Assembly (NCBI RefSeq): GCF_016902295.1
Contig: NZ_JACJLQ010000009.1
Location: 1 to 64,000 of the forward strand
Length of the DNA stretch: 64,000 bases
From: Bacteroides caecigallinarum
GTDB taxonomy: Bacteria; Bacteroidota; Bacteroidia; Bacteroidales; Bacteroidaceae
Direction: 5' to 3'
Shown: positions 52,006-59,441 of the stretch, piece after piece
Layout: every line of letters begins with the position of its first letter
How positions within the stretch are numbered: position 1 is the stretch's first letter
Program-made: the position numbers and the translations under genes
Notes under the pieces: generated by a model
Database searches by the model: none
The model's input: the letters and a program-made list of their open reading frames with translations, nothing else
Told to the model about the DNA's origin: nothing

Positions 52006-52899
52006 CTATTTCATAGCCTCTACCCTATATCCCTGTTCCTGAATCAACTTTAGCAAACCTTGCGGACCAGGCAAATGTCCGGCACCAACTACGAACAAAG
52101 TTGGGGCCTGCTTCATAATGTCCGGTAACAGACGGGCCCAGTTTGCGTTACGTCCGTATATCAGCGCTTCCTGCTCTTCTGGAGTACTGTCGCAGGAATT
52201 GTTCATCTTTTCTTCAATGATAGAAAGCAGTCCATCCAAATCCTGTTTCATGTAAGCATTAGTCATACGTAATGTCTGGTCAATACCCTGCTCAATATGC
52301 GTAGCGGCGCAGTGCAGCAGAAGTGCCTGACGTGCCAGAGTTTGCGAATTGTAAAGAACATTTACTTGTTCATCAATGGTTTCCAGACTTCCTACCTTCT
52401 TTCCAGCCTGTCGTGCCTGAGTCTGGAACCAAGTGTCAAGCTGTTCCTGCGGATTAAATCCTTTCAGCGATTTCATAGCCAAAGCCAATGCCAGTTGTGT
52501 AGTCACAGCTGCAGGTTTCAGCTTGTCGAACAAGGCAAGATCTACTCCTATATAAGTCTTTACCACAGCTGCTATGGTATCATATTGTACTTTTGTGTAA
52601 AAGCTTTTCAGTGTAGTATCAGCCGGCAGTACCATAGCCTGTTGCATCTTCATAACAGATTCAGGATTTGTAGCATCCTCCATCACAAGTTCACCATACA
52701 CCTGTTCTGTTTGGTCAATAACCTGTTGCAGACTGGCTATACTGTCCTTGATACTGAGCGGTGCAAGGTGATGCGTTCCTATAACGTATGATGGTCTGTC
52801 AAGTCCGTTACCTGATATTTTCCATAACAGTTGCGCCTTAGCACCAAGCGTGATGCAGAACAGCAACGCGAATAATAGTGTCTTTTTCATTGTGTTCAT
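52006..52899 (-). CDS. TraB/GumN family protein, exported
   Basis: A 297-residue protein with a signal peptide (LLFALLFCITLGAKAQ) and the TraB/GumN domain: LWKISGNGLDRPSYVIGTHH at the start, with the GxHH motif, and FVVGAGHLPGPQGLLKLIQE near the end. Family members have a Tiki-like metalloprotease fold; activity here is not shown. It is driven by promoter module B and divergent from the truncated kinase gene. ATG 52890 is an alternative start. Confidence 0.87.
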   Translation of the reverse strand: MNTMKKTLLFALLFCITLGAKAQLLWKISGNGLDRPSYVIGTHHLAPLSIKDSIASLQQVIDQTEQVYGELVMEDATNPESVMKMQQAMVLPADTTLKSFYTKVQYDTIAAVVKTYIGVDLALFDKLKPAAVTTQLALALAMKSLKGFNPQEQLDTWFQTQARQAGKKVGSLETIDEQVNVLYNSQTLARQALLLHCAATHIEQGIDQTLRMTNAYMKQDLDGLLSIIEEKMNNSCDSTPEEQEALIYGRNANWARLLPDIMKQAPTLFVVGAGHLPGPQGLLKLIQEQGYRVEAMK

Positions 52900-52937
52900 T
52901 TTTTTAAGTTATACTTCATTTGTTATTTCTTATGTTG

Positions 52938-52995
52938 CAAATGTATGTGTAAAGAACAAAAGTTTATGTTATCAATACGTTATCTTTAGGTTAAA
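52938..52995 (-). promoter_or_regulatory. three-box promoter module B
   Basis: -7 TACATTTG (52945-52938) on the minus strand, 17 bp, then boxes TTTATGTTATC (52963-52973), AATACGTTATC (52974-52984) and TTTAGGTTAAA (52985-52995), read on the plus strand. The leader downstream of -7 also matches module C. Confidence 0.75.
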
Positions 52996-53057
52996 ATGTT
53001 TTCTGCAAAAGCTTAGTTATATATCTGCATAATGTTATTAACTCTGCAAATAAAAAA

Positions 53058-53266
53058 ATGTCTAAACAGAAATACATTCATATAATAACAATTTTAGGGT
53101 TAATCTCCATCTTCTGCAACTAAGTAAAAAAAATATCAACTCTGAATTCATAGTCTGCGTAATTGATTCCAGCAAAACTATACAAACAAGTAAAAAGATA
53201 ACAATTCCCAAGCTAGGAATCATCAAGACTGAGGTTATTCCCATAAAATTAGATAAATCCATTGGC
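53058..53266 (+). pseudogene. broken 5' part of a sensor histidine kinase gene
   Basis: ATG 53058 opens MSKQKYIHIITILGLISI, which matches the start of the intact kinase at 55596 (MKYHNFILYFTLLGIISI), then meets a stop at 53121. From about 53114 a different frame continues QLSKKNINSEFIVCVID up to the ATG at 53267 and matches residues about 105 onward of the intact kinase (KEKNINNSFYIRIIN). About 80-100 codons of the sensor domain are missing and the two parts are out of frame, so a deletion has removed most of the sensor and separated start from body. TAACTCTG (53039-53046) is a weak -7 element. Confidence 0.7.
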
Positions 53267-54118
53267 ATGCAACTAGTTCTGATTAATCCATATTGGAATA
53301 TATTCAATAAGATGTGGATTATATTCATAACAACAATCATAATGACTATTCTAACAATAGTCTGCACTGTCTATCAGATTAAATATATCTTCAAATTAAA
53401 CAAAATCTCCCAAATTCGTGAGGACTTCTCATACGCTATGGTACATGACATGAAAACACCTCTAAGTACTATTATGATGGTGCAGGATATGCTGAGAAGC
53501 GGAAGACTGGAAGGAAAACCGGAGATAAAGAACAAATACATGAACATAGCGGAAAGCGAAACAGACCACTTGTTTGCTCTCACAAACAAGATACTTACCA
53601 TCTCCAAACTGGAAAACCATAAACTGGAGATGAATAAAACAGAAGTCGAGCTTACACCGATAATAGAGAAACTGACTGAAAAATTCAAGGCCAAAGCACA
53701 GAAACCTGTAAACTTTATCATCAGCTTGCAGGCCAAAACAGCTTATGCAGACAACGATTATCTGGGTGAAGTAATAAGTAATCTGATTGACAATGCCATT
53801 AAATACTCAAAAGAGAGTGTGGAAATAAACATCACGGCTGAAGAAAGCGAACGCTACACCATACTGAAAGTACGTGACAATGGGCTGGGTATATCCGAAG
53901 CCGACCAGAAAATCATTTTCCATAAATACGAACGCGCAGCGGCGGCAAAGCGCAGTCGCAGAAACGGAGCTTCAGGATTCGGACTGGGCCTGAACTTTGT
54001 TGACCAGGTGATAAAGGCGCATGAGGGAAGAATATTCGTAAACAGCACAGAAGGAGAATTTACAGAATTTACCATCTATCTGCCGCTTGAAACTCCAAAC
54101 GACAAGCATAATCTGTAA
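53267..54118 (+). CDS. sensor histidine kinase, truncated (no sensor domain)
   Basis: A 283-residue open frame from the first usable ATG. One membrane helix (about residues 14-37) leads to a complete transmitter: H-box SYAMVHDMKTPLSTI (His 60), N-box LIDNAIKYS, G1 VRDNGLGIS and G2 GFGLGLNFVD. From ISQIRED on, it is nearly identical to the kinase at 55596 also at DNA level. The normal start and sensor were lost (see 53058-53266). If translated it would be a kinase without input, possibly always on; otherwise it is a pseudogene. No response regulator is adjacent. Confidence 0.75.
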   Translation: MQLVLINPYWNIFNKMWIIFITTIIMTILTIVCTVYQIKYIFKLNKISQIREDFSYAMVHDMKTPLSTIMMVQDMLRSGRLEGKPEIKNKYMNIAESETDHLFALTNKILTISKLENHKLEMNKTEVELTPIIEKLTEKFKAKAQKPVNFIISLQAKTAYADNDYLGEVISNLIDNAIKYSKESVEINITAEESERYTILKVRDNGLGISEADQKIIFHKYERAAAAKRSRRNGASGFGLGLNFVDQVIKAHEGRIFVNSTEGEFTEFTIYLPLETPNDKHNL

Positions 54119-54184
54119 AGCACAATGCTGTTTTATCACAGCGATGATATCATATACGTCTAATGCACCATGTATATCCATAAA

Positions 54185-54227
54185 AATCTCTGATATCCGG
54201 TATAAAACATACAGAATATCAGAGATT
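54185..54227. terminator. repeated terminator hairpin, copy 2
   Basis: AATCTCTGATAT (54185-54196) pairs perfectly with ATATCAGAGATT (54216-54227). It follows the truncated kinase gene and is bidirectional in form; GTTAAACTTTTAA follows as in the other copies. Confidence 0.8.
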
Positions 54228-54260
54228 ATCGAGTTAAACTTTTAAATGTTTCTTTAACTA

Positions 54261-54473
54261 TCATATATACTTTCCATGTAGTTCAATCATAATTTCATCA
54301 ACAATGTAGTCATCACTAAATGTATATAATTCTTCTTTTTCATCATGCATTCTATCACACACTTCAGATGTATAAAAAATATTTAATGCCCTTAAAGGTG
54401 TAACATTTAAGCGTTTGGATAATTTAATCACAATACGTCCAATTTTATTCCACATTAAAACAGGTGAAAGCAT
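54261..54473 (-). CDS. small DUF3791-like protein
   Basis: A 70-residue protein (core KIGRIVIKLSKRLNVTPLRA, then NIFYTSEVCDRMHDEKEELY) of the type that follows DUF3990 genes in Bacteroides. Function unknown. It is the last of three minus-strand ORFs, 12 nt after the truncated DUF3990 frame. The start may be the ATG at 54455. Confidence 0.65.
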   Translation of the reverse strand: MLSPVLMWNKIGRIVIKLSKRLNVTPLRALNIFYTSEVCDRMHDEKEELYTFSDDYIVDEIMIELHGKYI

Positions 54474-54485
54474 AATATTATTCTA

Positions 54486-54605
54486 TTATAGGTTCCGAGA
54501 CTTTATATCTGTAACATAAAATCCCTCTCCGAAATCAAGATTCTTTCTACCAATATTTGCCAAGGGCTGTTCTATTGTATATACAGAGCCATGATATACT
54601 TTCAT
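54486..54605 (-). pseudogene. truncated DUF3990 (ADP-ribosyltransferase-like) gene
   Basis: A 39-codon frame begins MKVYHGSVYTIEQPLANIGR and continues NLDFGEGFYVTDI, which is the N-terminus of the DUF3990 family (YHGS, then LDFGxGFYxT). Full members are about 150 residues; here a stop follows after 39 codons and the next gene starts within 13 nt, so the rest is deleted. The start codon lies 1 nt after the stop of the DUF3791 gene, keeping the usual DUF3791-DUF3990-DUF3791 order. Confidence 0.7.
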
Positions 54606-54606
54606 A

Positions 54607-54864
54607 TTAAGTATCTTTATTATTAGTGATTTTAACTTTCTCCCAATTATTCAAAGCTTCAAGAACATCATCAAGCACATACTCCCTACTTTGGGTATGC
54701 AATGTATCATAATATTTCCAGATATACCCTTCAATAAACCCTACTCTTTGCATACGAAGATATACATCACTTGCAGAACATTCCAAGTGATTAGCTACAG
54801 TCTCAATACAAGAAGAAACAAAAATGGTCTTCAATTCTTCATCCGAACTAATTCTCAAACTCAT
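54607..54864 (-). CDS. DUF3791 family protein
   Basis: An 85-residue helical protein with the DUF3791 pattern: SSCIETVANHLECSASDVYL, RMQRVGFIEGYIWKYYDTLH and SREYVLDDVLEALNNW. In Bacteroidetes and Firmicutes it is paired with DUF3990 proteins, an ADP-ribosyltransferase-like family, and the pair may be toxin-antitoxin-like (inference). Here the partner is truncated. Confidence 0.75.
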   Translation of the reverse strand: MSLRISSDEELKTIFVSSCIETVANHLECSASDVYLRMQRVGFIEGYIWKYYDTLHTQSREYVLDDVLEALNNWEKVKITNNKDT

Positions 54865-54924
54865 AAATACAACTCTTTTAGGAACTATTCAACACAAAAA
54901 TAAAAAATAAAATTCAAAAACAAA

Positions 54925-54968
54925 AATCCCTGACATCCTGCAAACACACGTACAGAATATCAGGGATT
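54925..54968. terminator. repeated terminator hairpin, copy 3
   Basis: AATCCCTGA (54925-54933) pairs with TCAGGGATT (54960-54968), continued inside by ATCCTG/CAGAAT with mismatches. It lies after the DUF3836 gene on the minus strand and matches copy 1 almost base for base. Confidence 0.78.
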
Positions 54969-55004
54969 ATCAAGTTAAACTTTTAAGAGAGAATTTGAAG
55001 GATT

Positions 55005-55265
55005 TTATTTGGTAAACTTCTCAGTCTCCTTCAATATATAACCGGAATTTCTTTCATCCCACTGATAAGTATTCTTATCGGTAACTTCACCATCTGCATT
55101 ATAGATAAAGTTTATCTTATACATACGTTTAAGATATTTACCTTCACTTACAGAATAGGCCTCAATATTTGTAACTTTCTTATCTTCTGAGGCTACATTA
55201 TAAACTACTTTAGGAGTTGACAAAGACACTGACGCGACTGCTGAAATGATTAATTCTGTTATCAT
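55005..55265 (-). CDS. DUF3836-like small protein
   Basis: An 86-residue protein with a short hydrophobic N-terminus (MITELIISAVASVSLS, probably a signal peptide) and the DUF3836-type repeat NIEAYSVSEGKYLKRMYKIN, then FIYNADGEVTDKNTYQWDE. The family is largely confined to Bacteroidetes and has no known function. It is shorter than usual members. It is driven by promoter module C and divergent from the intact histidine kinase. Confidence 0.72.
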   Translation of the reverse strand: MITELIISAVASVSLSTPKVVYNVASEDKKVTNIEAYSVSEGKYLKRMYKINFIYNADGEVTDKNTYQWDERNSGYILKETEKFTK

Positions 55266-55312
55266 AATAATTTAATTTTTAAGTTAGACTTCATTTGTTA
55301 TTTCTTATGCTG

Positions 55313-55370
55313 CAAAGGTATGCGCAAAGAACAAGAGTTTATGTTATCAATACGTTATCTTTAGGTTAAT
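55313..55370 (-). promoter_or_regulatory. three-box promoter module C
   Basis: -7 TACCTTTG (55320-55313) on the minus strand, 17 bp, then boxes TTTATGTTATC (55338-55348), AATACGTTATC (55349-55359) and TTTAGGTTAAT (55360-55370), read on the plus strand. The 330-nt gap between the DUF3836 gene and the kinase holds this module, about 180 nt of AT-rich sequence with nothing recognised, and the kinase promoter. Confidence 0.75.
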
Positions 55371-55553
55371 ACAACCTTCAAAAAAAATATTCAATCTCCT
55401 TTCCATAATGTTACATCTGAATATATCCATTCACAGTTAGAGGAAATTCATTTATCATAAGTCTCTCACATTCCATTATTACTATTTTATATATTTCATA
55501 GTCATATTTTTTGTTGCATGCTATTAATTTCGATCTATTCATTTGATGCTATT

Positions 55554-55586
55554 TCTATGTTATCTAAATGTTATTTATTATTTTTG
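55554..55586 (+). promoter_or_regulatory. histidine kinase promoter with two related boxes
   Basis: TCTATGTTATC (55554-55564) and TAAATGTTATT (55565-55575) resemble the module boxes and keep the 11-bp step, but here they lie 3 nt upstream of the -7 element TATTTTTG (55579-55586) and face the other way relative to the gene. That position would block RNA polymerase, so feedback repression is possible. The start codon is 9 nt past -7. Confidence 0.5.
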
Positions 55587-55595
55587 CATTAAAAA

Positions 55596-56915
55596 ATGAA
55601 ATACCATAATTTTATATTATACTTTACACTCCTAGGTATTATATCCATATTATCTTTACAATATGTATGGCTTCACAACACCTATATTCTCATTAGAAAT
55701 AATATTTTCATTGAATGCAATAATATAATAGAAGAAGCATTAAATAAAGAAACAAGTATTATTGCAAAACAACTTCCAGAAGGAACACGAATAATTGGTG
55801 GCGCAAATACTGATTCTATTCCACAATCAACTTATCTTTATGAAGGAATATCAAAATTAGGATATGAATTATCACTCCAAAGAATAGATTCTATCACGAA
55901 CATATTATTAAAAGAGAAAAACATTAATAATAGTTTTTATATTAGAATTATAAATCCTAAGAATAAAGAGATTTACGATAGTTACAATAAATACAATCTG
56001 AGAAGTTCTTTGTTTTCAATAGAATCCAAAGCCATTCCTATAAAAGCTGATTTATCAAAAGGAATACAACTTGTTCTTGAAAATCCACAAATCTCTATTT
56101 TTGAACGAATGGATATCCTTCTTATTTCAACTATCTTTTTTATGATTTTTGTTATTGGAAGTATTATGTACCAAGTAAGAATAATATCAAAAAACAATAA
56201 GATCTCCCAAATCCGTGAAGACTTCTCATACGCTATGGTACATGACATGAAAACACCTCTAAGTACTATTATGATGGTGCAGGATATGCTGAAAAGCGGA
56301 AGACTGGAAGGCAAACCGGAAATAAAAAACAAATACATGAACATAGCAAAAAGCGAGACAGATCATCTGTTTGCTCTCACCAACAAGATACTTACCATCT
56401 CAAAGCTGGAGAACCATAAACTGGAGATGAATAAAACAGAAGTTGAGCTTACTCCAATAATAGAGAAACTGACAGAAAAATTCAAGGCCAAAGCACAGAA
56501 ACCTGTAAACTTTATAATCAGCTTGCAGGCTAAAACAGCTTATGCCGACAACGATTATCTGGGTGAAGTATTAAGCAATCTGATTGACAATGCCATCAAA
56601 TACTCAAAGGAGAGTGTGGAAATAAATATCACGGCTGAAGAGAGCGAACGCTACACCATCCTGAAAGTACGCGACAATGGGATGGGCATATCAGAAGCCG
56701 ATCAGAAAGTCATTTTCCAGAAGTATGAACGCGCAGCGGCAGCAAAGCGCAGCCGCAAGAACGGAGCTTCAGGCTTCGGTCTGGGCCTGAACTTTGTTGA
56801 CCAGGTGATTAAGGCGCATGAGGGACGAATATTCGTCAACAGCACAGAAGGAGAATTTACGGAATTTACTATCTATCTGCCGCTTGATACTCCAAATAAC
56901 AGACATAATCGGTAA
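55596..56915 (+). CDS. sensor histidine kinase
   Basis: A 439-residue membrane kinase. A first membrane helix (about 5-25), a periplasmic sensor region (about 26-168), a second helix (about 172-194), then HisKA and HATPase: H-box SYAMVHDMKTPLSTI (His 216), N-box LIDNAIKYS, G1 VRDNGMGIS, G2 GFGLGLNFVD. No HAMP domain is evident. No response regulator lies nearby, which is unusual for a two-component kinase. The kinase half is nearly identical to the truncated gene at 53267, while the sensor halves differ, so duplication or gene conversion is recent. Confidence 0.88.
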   Translation: MKYHNFILYFTLLGIISILSLQYVWLHNTYILIRNNIFIECNNIIEEALNKETSIIAKQLPEGTRIIGGANTDSIPQSTYLYEGISKLGYELSLQRIDSITNILLKEKNINNSFYIRIINPKNKEIYDSYNKYNLRSSLFSIESKAIPIKADLSKGIQLVLENPQISIFERMDILLISTIFFMIFVIGSIMYQVRIISKNNKISQIREDFSYAMVHDMKTPLSTIMMVQDMLKSGRLEGKPEIKNKYMNIAKSETDHLFALTNKILTISKLENHKLEMNKTEVELTPIIEKLTEKFKAKAQKPVNFIISLQAKTAYADNDYLGEVLSNLIDNAIKYSKESVEINITAEESERYTILKVRDNGMGISEADQKVIFQKYERAAAAKRSRKNGASGFGLGLNFVDQVIKAHEGRIFVNSTEGEFTEFTIYLPLDTPNNRHNR

Positions 56916-56983
56916 AACACAAGGCTGCTTATTATTATGGCAATAATATCATATATATCAAAAGTGCCATGTATATCCATAAA

Positions 56984-57026
56984 AATCTCTGATATCCAGT
57001 ACAAACCATGCAGAATATCAGAGATT
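56984..57026. terminator. repeated terminator hairpin, copy 4
   Basis: AATCTCTGATAT (56984-56995) pairs perfectly with ATATCAGAGATT (57015-57026), shared by the convergent kinase gene and the gene at 57079. GTTAAACTTTTAAGAGAGAA follows. Confidence 0.82.
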
Positions 57027-57078
57027 ATAGAGTTAAACTTTTAAGAGAGAATTGAAGGCTCTTGATATCCTCCTTCGA

Positions 57079-58140
57079 TTATTTAACCTGAGAGAGATCT
57101 TCATTTAATATTCGCTCCAATTGTGGTGCTAATGGTGTTATTATTGTATTATCCATATTCCACTCAACCAGAGGTTTGTTTGATTTTGACTTCAATGCTT
57201 TTTTGTACTGTTTCATTTCGTCTTTTGTAATATAATTGTGTTCCAGAACATACAGTTCATCAAAGATTTCAATCATCTGTTCTTTGGAATCTTTCTTGTG
57301 GCTAAAGAATAACTTTCTATAGCTCTTTCTGTTTATTAAATCCATATAGGACTGATATTCTGAATTATAGATGTAATTCTCCGTCTGATAAAAGTTTTCG
57401 AGGCGTGTTGTGTAACCAAAAAGTGTTTTAGGCTTTTTCCCTTTTGTTGCAAGAACATCATATTCCACTCGTAATACTTTCTGTATAGTATCTATCCTTA
57501 TTGCACCTCCAACTGTTTCATTTAACAGAAGTCGGCTGTTTATACTATCAGTATTATATTTCCAGCCTTCTTTTTTCAGTGTTTCCATTAAAGTGAGTCC
57601 GTCCAGATTTGGAGTATAAATGTATTTATCCACAAGAGTGTTTGCCCTTTCTTTGTCCTTATCAATAAGCGAATCGTTTTGAAAGTTGCGAACTTTTATA
57701 ACCAGTCTTTCCACATCTTTATGTTTGGGATTGATAAAGAAATCCAGGTATCCATCCCTGAAATATTTCATACAGGAGTCATTCAATTGATAGCTTCTGA
57801 AGTAAGTCCTTAGATGAATGTACTCCCTATTCTTCGCCGTAACTGTCACGGCATCCAGCTGATACTCGATGGGTGTCAGATAAATAGGAGTATCTTTCTT
57901 AAATAGAGATGATTTGACATTCTCAGGGTTATAGGCAATATGTAGGATAGTAACAACCTCGTCATTCAAGTCTTGAGGTAAGTTACCCTCTATATCTGTT
58001 GTACCTACGACTGCTCCCTTATTGTTTAAAATCTGTGCAAAAGATATACATTGACCGGTAGTTTTATCAAGCAAGACAGCCTGTCCTGAAACATTAAGAC
58101 TCACAAAGAGTAATAAAATGGTAAAGATCTTGAATTTCAT
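57079..58140 (-). CDS. exported protein with carboxypeptidase regulatory-like domain
   Basis: A 353-residue protein with a signal peptide (FKIFTILLLFVSLNVSGQ). Residues about 20-100 resemble a carboxypeptidase-regulatory-like beta-sandwich (LLDKTTGQCISFAQILNNKG, then VVGTTDIEGN), the domain found in front of TonB-dependent receptors; here no receptor follows. The remaining 250 residues (from about AVTVTAKNREYIHLRTYFRS) are not recognised. It is driven by promoter module D. Confidence 0.72.
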   Translation of the reverse strand: MKFKIFTILLLFVSLNVSGQAVLLDKTTGQCISFAQILNNKGAVVGTTDIEGNLPQDLNDEVVTILHIAYNPENVKSSLFKKDTPIYLTPIEYQLDAVTVTAKNREYIHLRTYFRSYQLNDSCMKYFRDGYLDFFINPKHKDVERLVIKVRNFQNDSLIDKDKERANTLVDKYIYTPNLDGLTLMETLKKEGWKYNTDSINSRLLLNETVGGAIRIDTIQKVLRVEYDVLATKGKKPKTLFGYTTRLENFYQTENYIYNSEYQSYMDLINRKSYRKLFFSHKKDSKEQMIEIFDELYVLEHNYITKDEMKQYKKALKSKSNKPLVEWNMDNTIITPLAPQLERILNEDLSQVK

Positions 58141-58227
58141 ACTTTCAATAGACTAAATTTATATTTTAAACGTAAATTACACTAATAAGCAAAAAATGAA
58201 CCAAGAGTTGCTATAGTTCTTATGCCG

Positions 58228-58285
58228 CAAAGGTATGCGCAAAGAAAATTAGTTTATGTTATCGCTATGTTATCTTTAGGTTAAG
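58228..58285 (-). promoter_or_regulatory. three-box promoter module D
   Basis: -7 TACCTTTG (58235-58228) on the minus strand, 17 bp, then boxes TTTATGTTATC (58253-58263), GCTATGTTATC (58264-58274) and TTTAGGTTAAG (58275-58285), read on the plus strand. The leader to ATG 58140 is about 80 nt. It also separates the gene at 57079 from the upstream protease operon. Confidence 0.75.
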
Positions 58286-58311
58286 AGACTAAGACTAAAA
58301 GATTTATCAAA

Positions 58312-58548
58312 CTATGTATAAGGATGGCATAAACAATATTTCTGCTGCTTTATCGAGTATCTGTTATCAATGCCATAAGCGCATAGTACCGCAGCAGGTA
58401 CGCAAACGACACTACCTATAACATCTGCCAGATGAAAATCATTGATATGATTCTCATATACATACGGACGGTACGTGTGCGACAGTACCAGCCCGATAGC
58501 AGCAATCAGAATACCTGAAATTATAAACTTCAGTTTCAAATCATTCAT
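58312..58548 (-). CDS. small two-helix membrane protein
   Basis: A 78-residue protein with two membrane segments (LKFIISGILIAAIGLVLSH and VIGSVVCVPAAVLCAYGI) joined by a loop with YRPYVYENHINDFHLAD; the C-terminus holds two Cys. Start ATG 58548 is preferred to ATG 58572, because it overlaps the upstream gene by only 8 nt. No family is recognised. It is the last gene of the seven-gene operon and could be an accessory or immunity-like protein (inference). Confidence 0.65.
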   Translation of the reverse strand: MNDLKLKFIISGILIAAIGLVLSHTYRPYVYENHINDFHLADVIGSVVCVPAAVLCAYGIDNRYSIKQQKYCLCHPYT

Positions 58549-59419
58549 TTTCCTTAAGATTCTTAGATACAAGTTTTATTAATACAAAAACAGAAGGAAG
58601 TAATAATATCGTACATATAATAGAACCTTCAAATCCAAACAATCCACCATTTATTAAATTGTAAGAAGGGTATTCTAATGTTATAAGTGATTGATAAAAT
58701 TCTCCACCACTGACATTGAAACCAAAAATGGAACCTTGTAGCCAATTCCATGCACAATGTGAAATTACAGCCGTCCAAAGACTTCCTGTCAATAAAAAAA
58801 TACAGCCATCAAAAAAACCACCTAAAAAAAGATTAACAGCTGAACAGATACTCATATCGGGATTTGCTAAATGTAAAGCAGAAAAAATGAGAGAGGTTAT
58901 ACTTAAACTTATCCAGATATTCAAACCAGAGCGACATAAACGTGTCAACAAATAACCCCTTATAAGAATTTCCTCATAAAAAGCACCAAAAATGAACATT
59001 ATCAGACTTAAAGATAAATCTTTCCAATGTAATTGAACTGCTGATATATTTGCTGAACCACTCAATATACAAATTATCAGTCCGAGAGTGAATACTATAA
59101 CAGTCCACAATATAATAATCTTAGAAAATTTTCTTAACTTATTATAAGAACACAGGCCCAGTTCGCTTAAAGGACGTTTGTCTATGATGTAATGCAAAAA
59201 CAAGATAACCAAAGACACCATTGAACAAGACAGTATAGCAGACAACAAATAATATTGGTCGTTTTCATAACCAGTTGAACCCAATAAAGAAAAAGTGCAC
59301 TCCTCTGCTATCAAGGCTCCAAAAAAGAAACCCAAAATTAAAAGCAGCAAATCACCCCAAAGAGGTATTCTATTTTTCTTTTCAATATAACGCATAAGCA
59401 TAACCTTTTTATCCTCCAT
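58541..59419 (-). CDS. CPBP family intramembrane protease
   Basis: A 292-residue protein with about eight membrane helices. The three CPBP (CAAX protease/bacteriocin-processing) motifs are visible: FYEEILIRGYLLTRL (EExxxR), FSALHLANP (FxxxH) and ISHCAWNWLQGS (HxxxN-like). Family members process or degrade membrane peptides and often sit in bacteriocin loci. It lies 22 nt after the retropepsin-like gene. Confidence 0.87.
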   Translation of the reverse strand: MEDKKVMLMRYIEKKNRIPLWGDLLLLILGFFFGALIAEECTFSLLGSTGYENDQYYLLSAILSCSMVSLVILFLHYIIDKRPLSELGLCSYNKLRKFSKIIILWTVIVFTLGLIICILSGSANISAVQLHWKDLSLSLIMFIFGAFYEEILIRGYLLTRLCRSGLNIWISLSITSLIFSALHLANPDMSICSAVNLFLGGFFDGCIFLLTGSLWTAVISHCAWNWLQGSIFGFNVSGGEFYQSLITLEYPSYNLINGGLFGFEGSIICTILLLPSVFVLIKLVSKNLKENE

Positions 59420-59441
59420 TATTTATTCAACCAAAGACAAG

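Noticed and set aside
53267-56915. A response regulator gene partnering the two kinases
   Set aside because: No receiver domain was found in any frame between 46 and 64 kb or elsewhere in the window.
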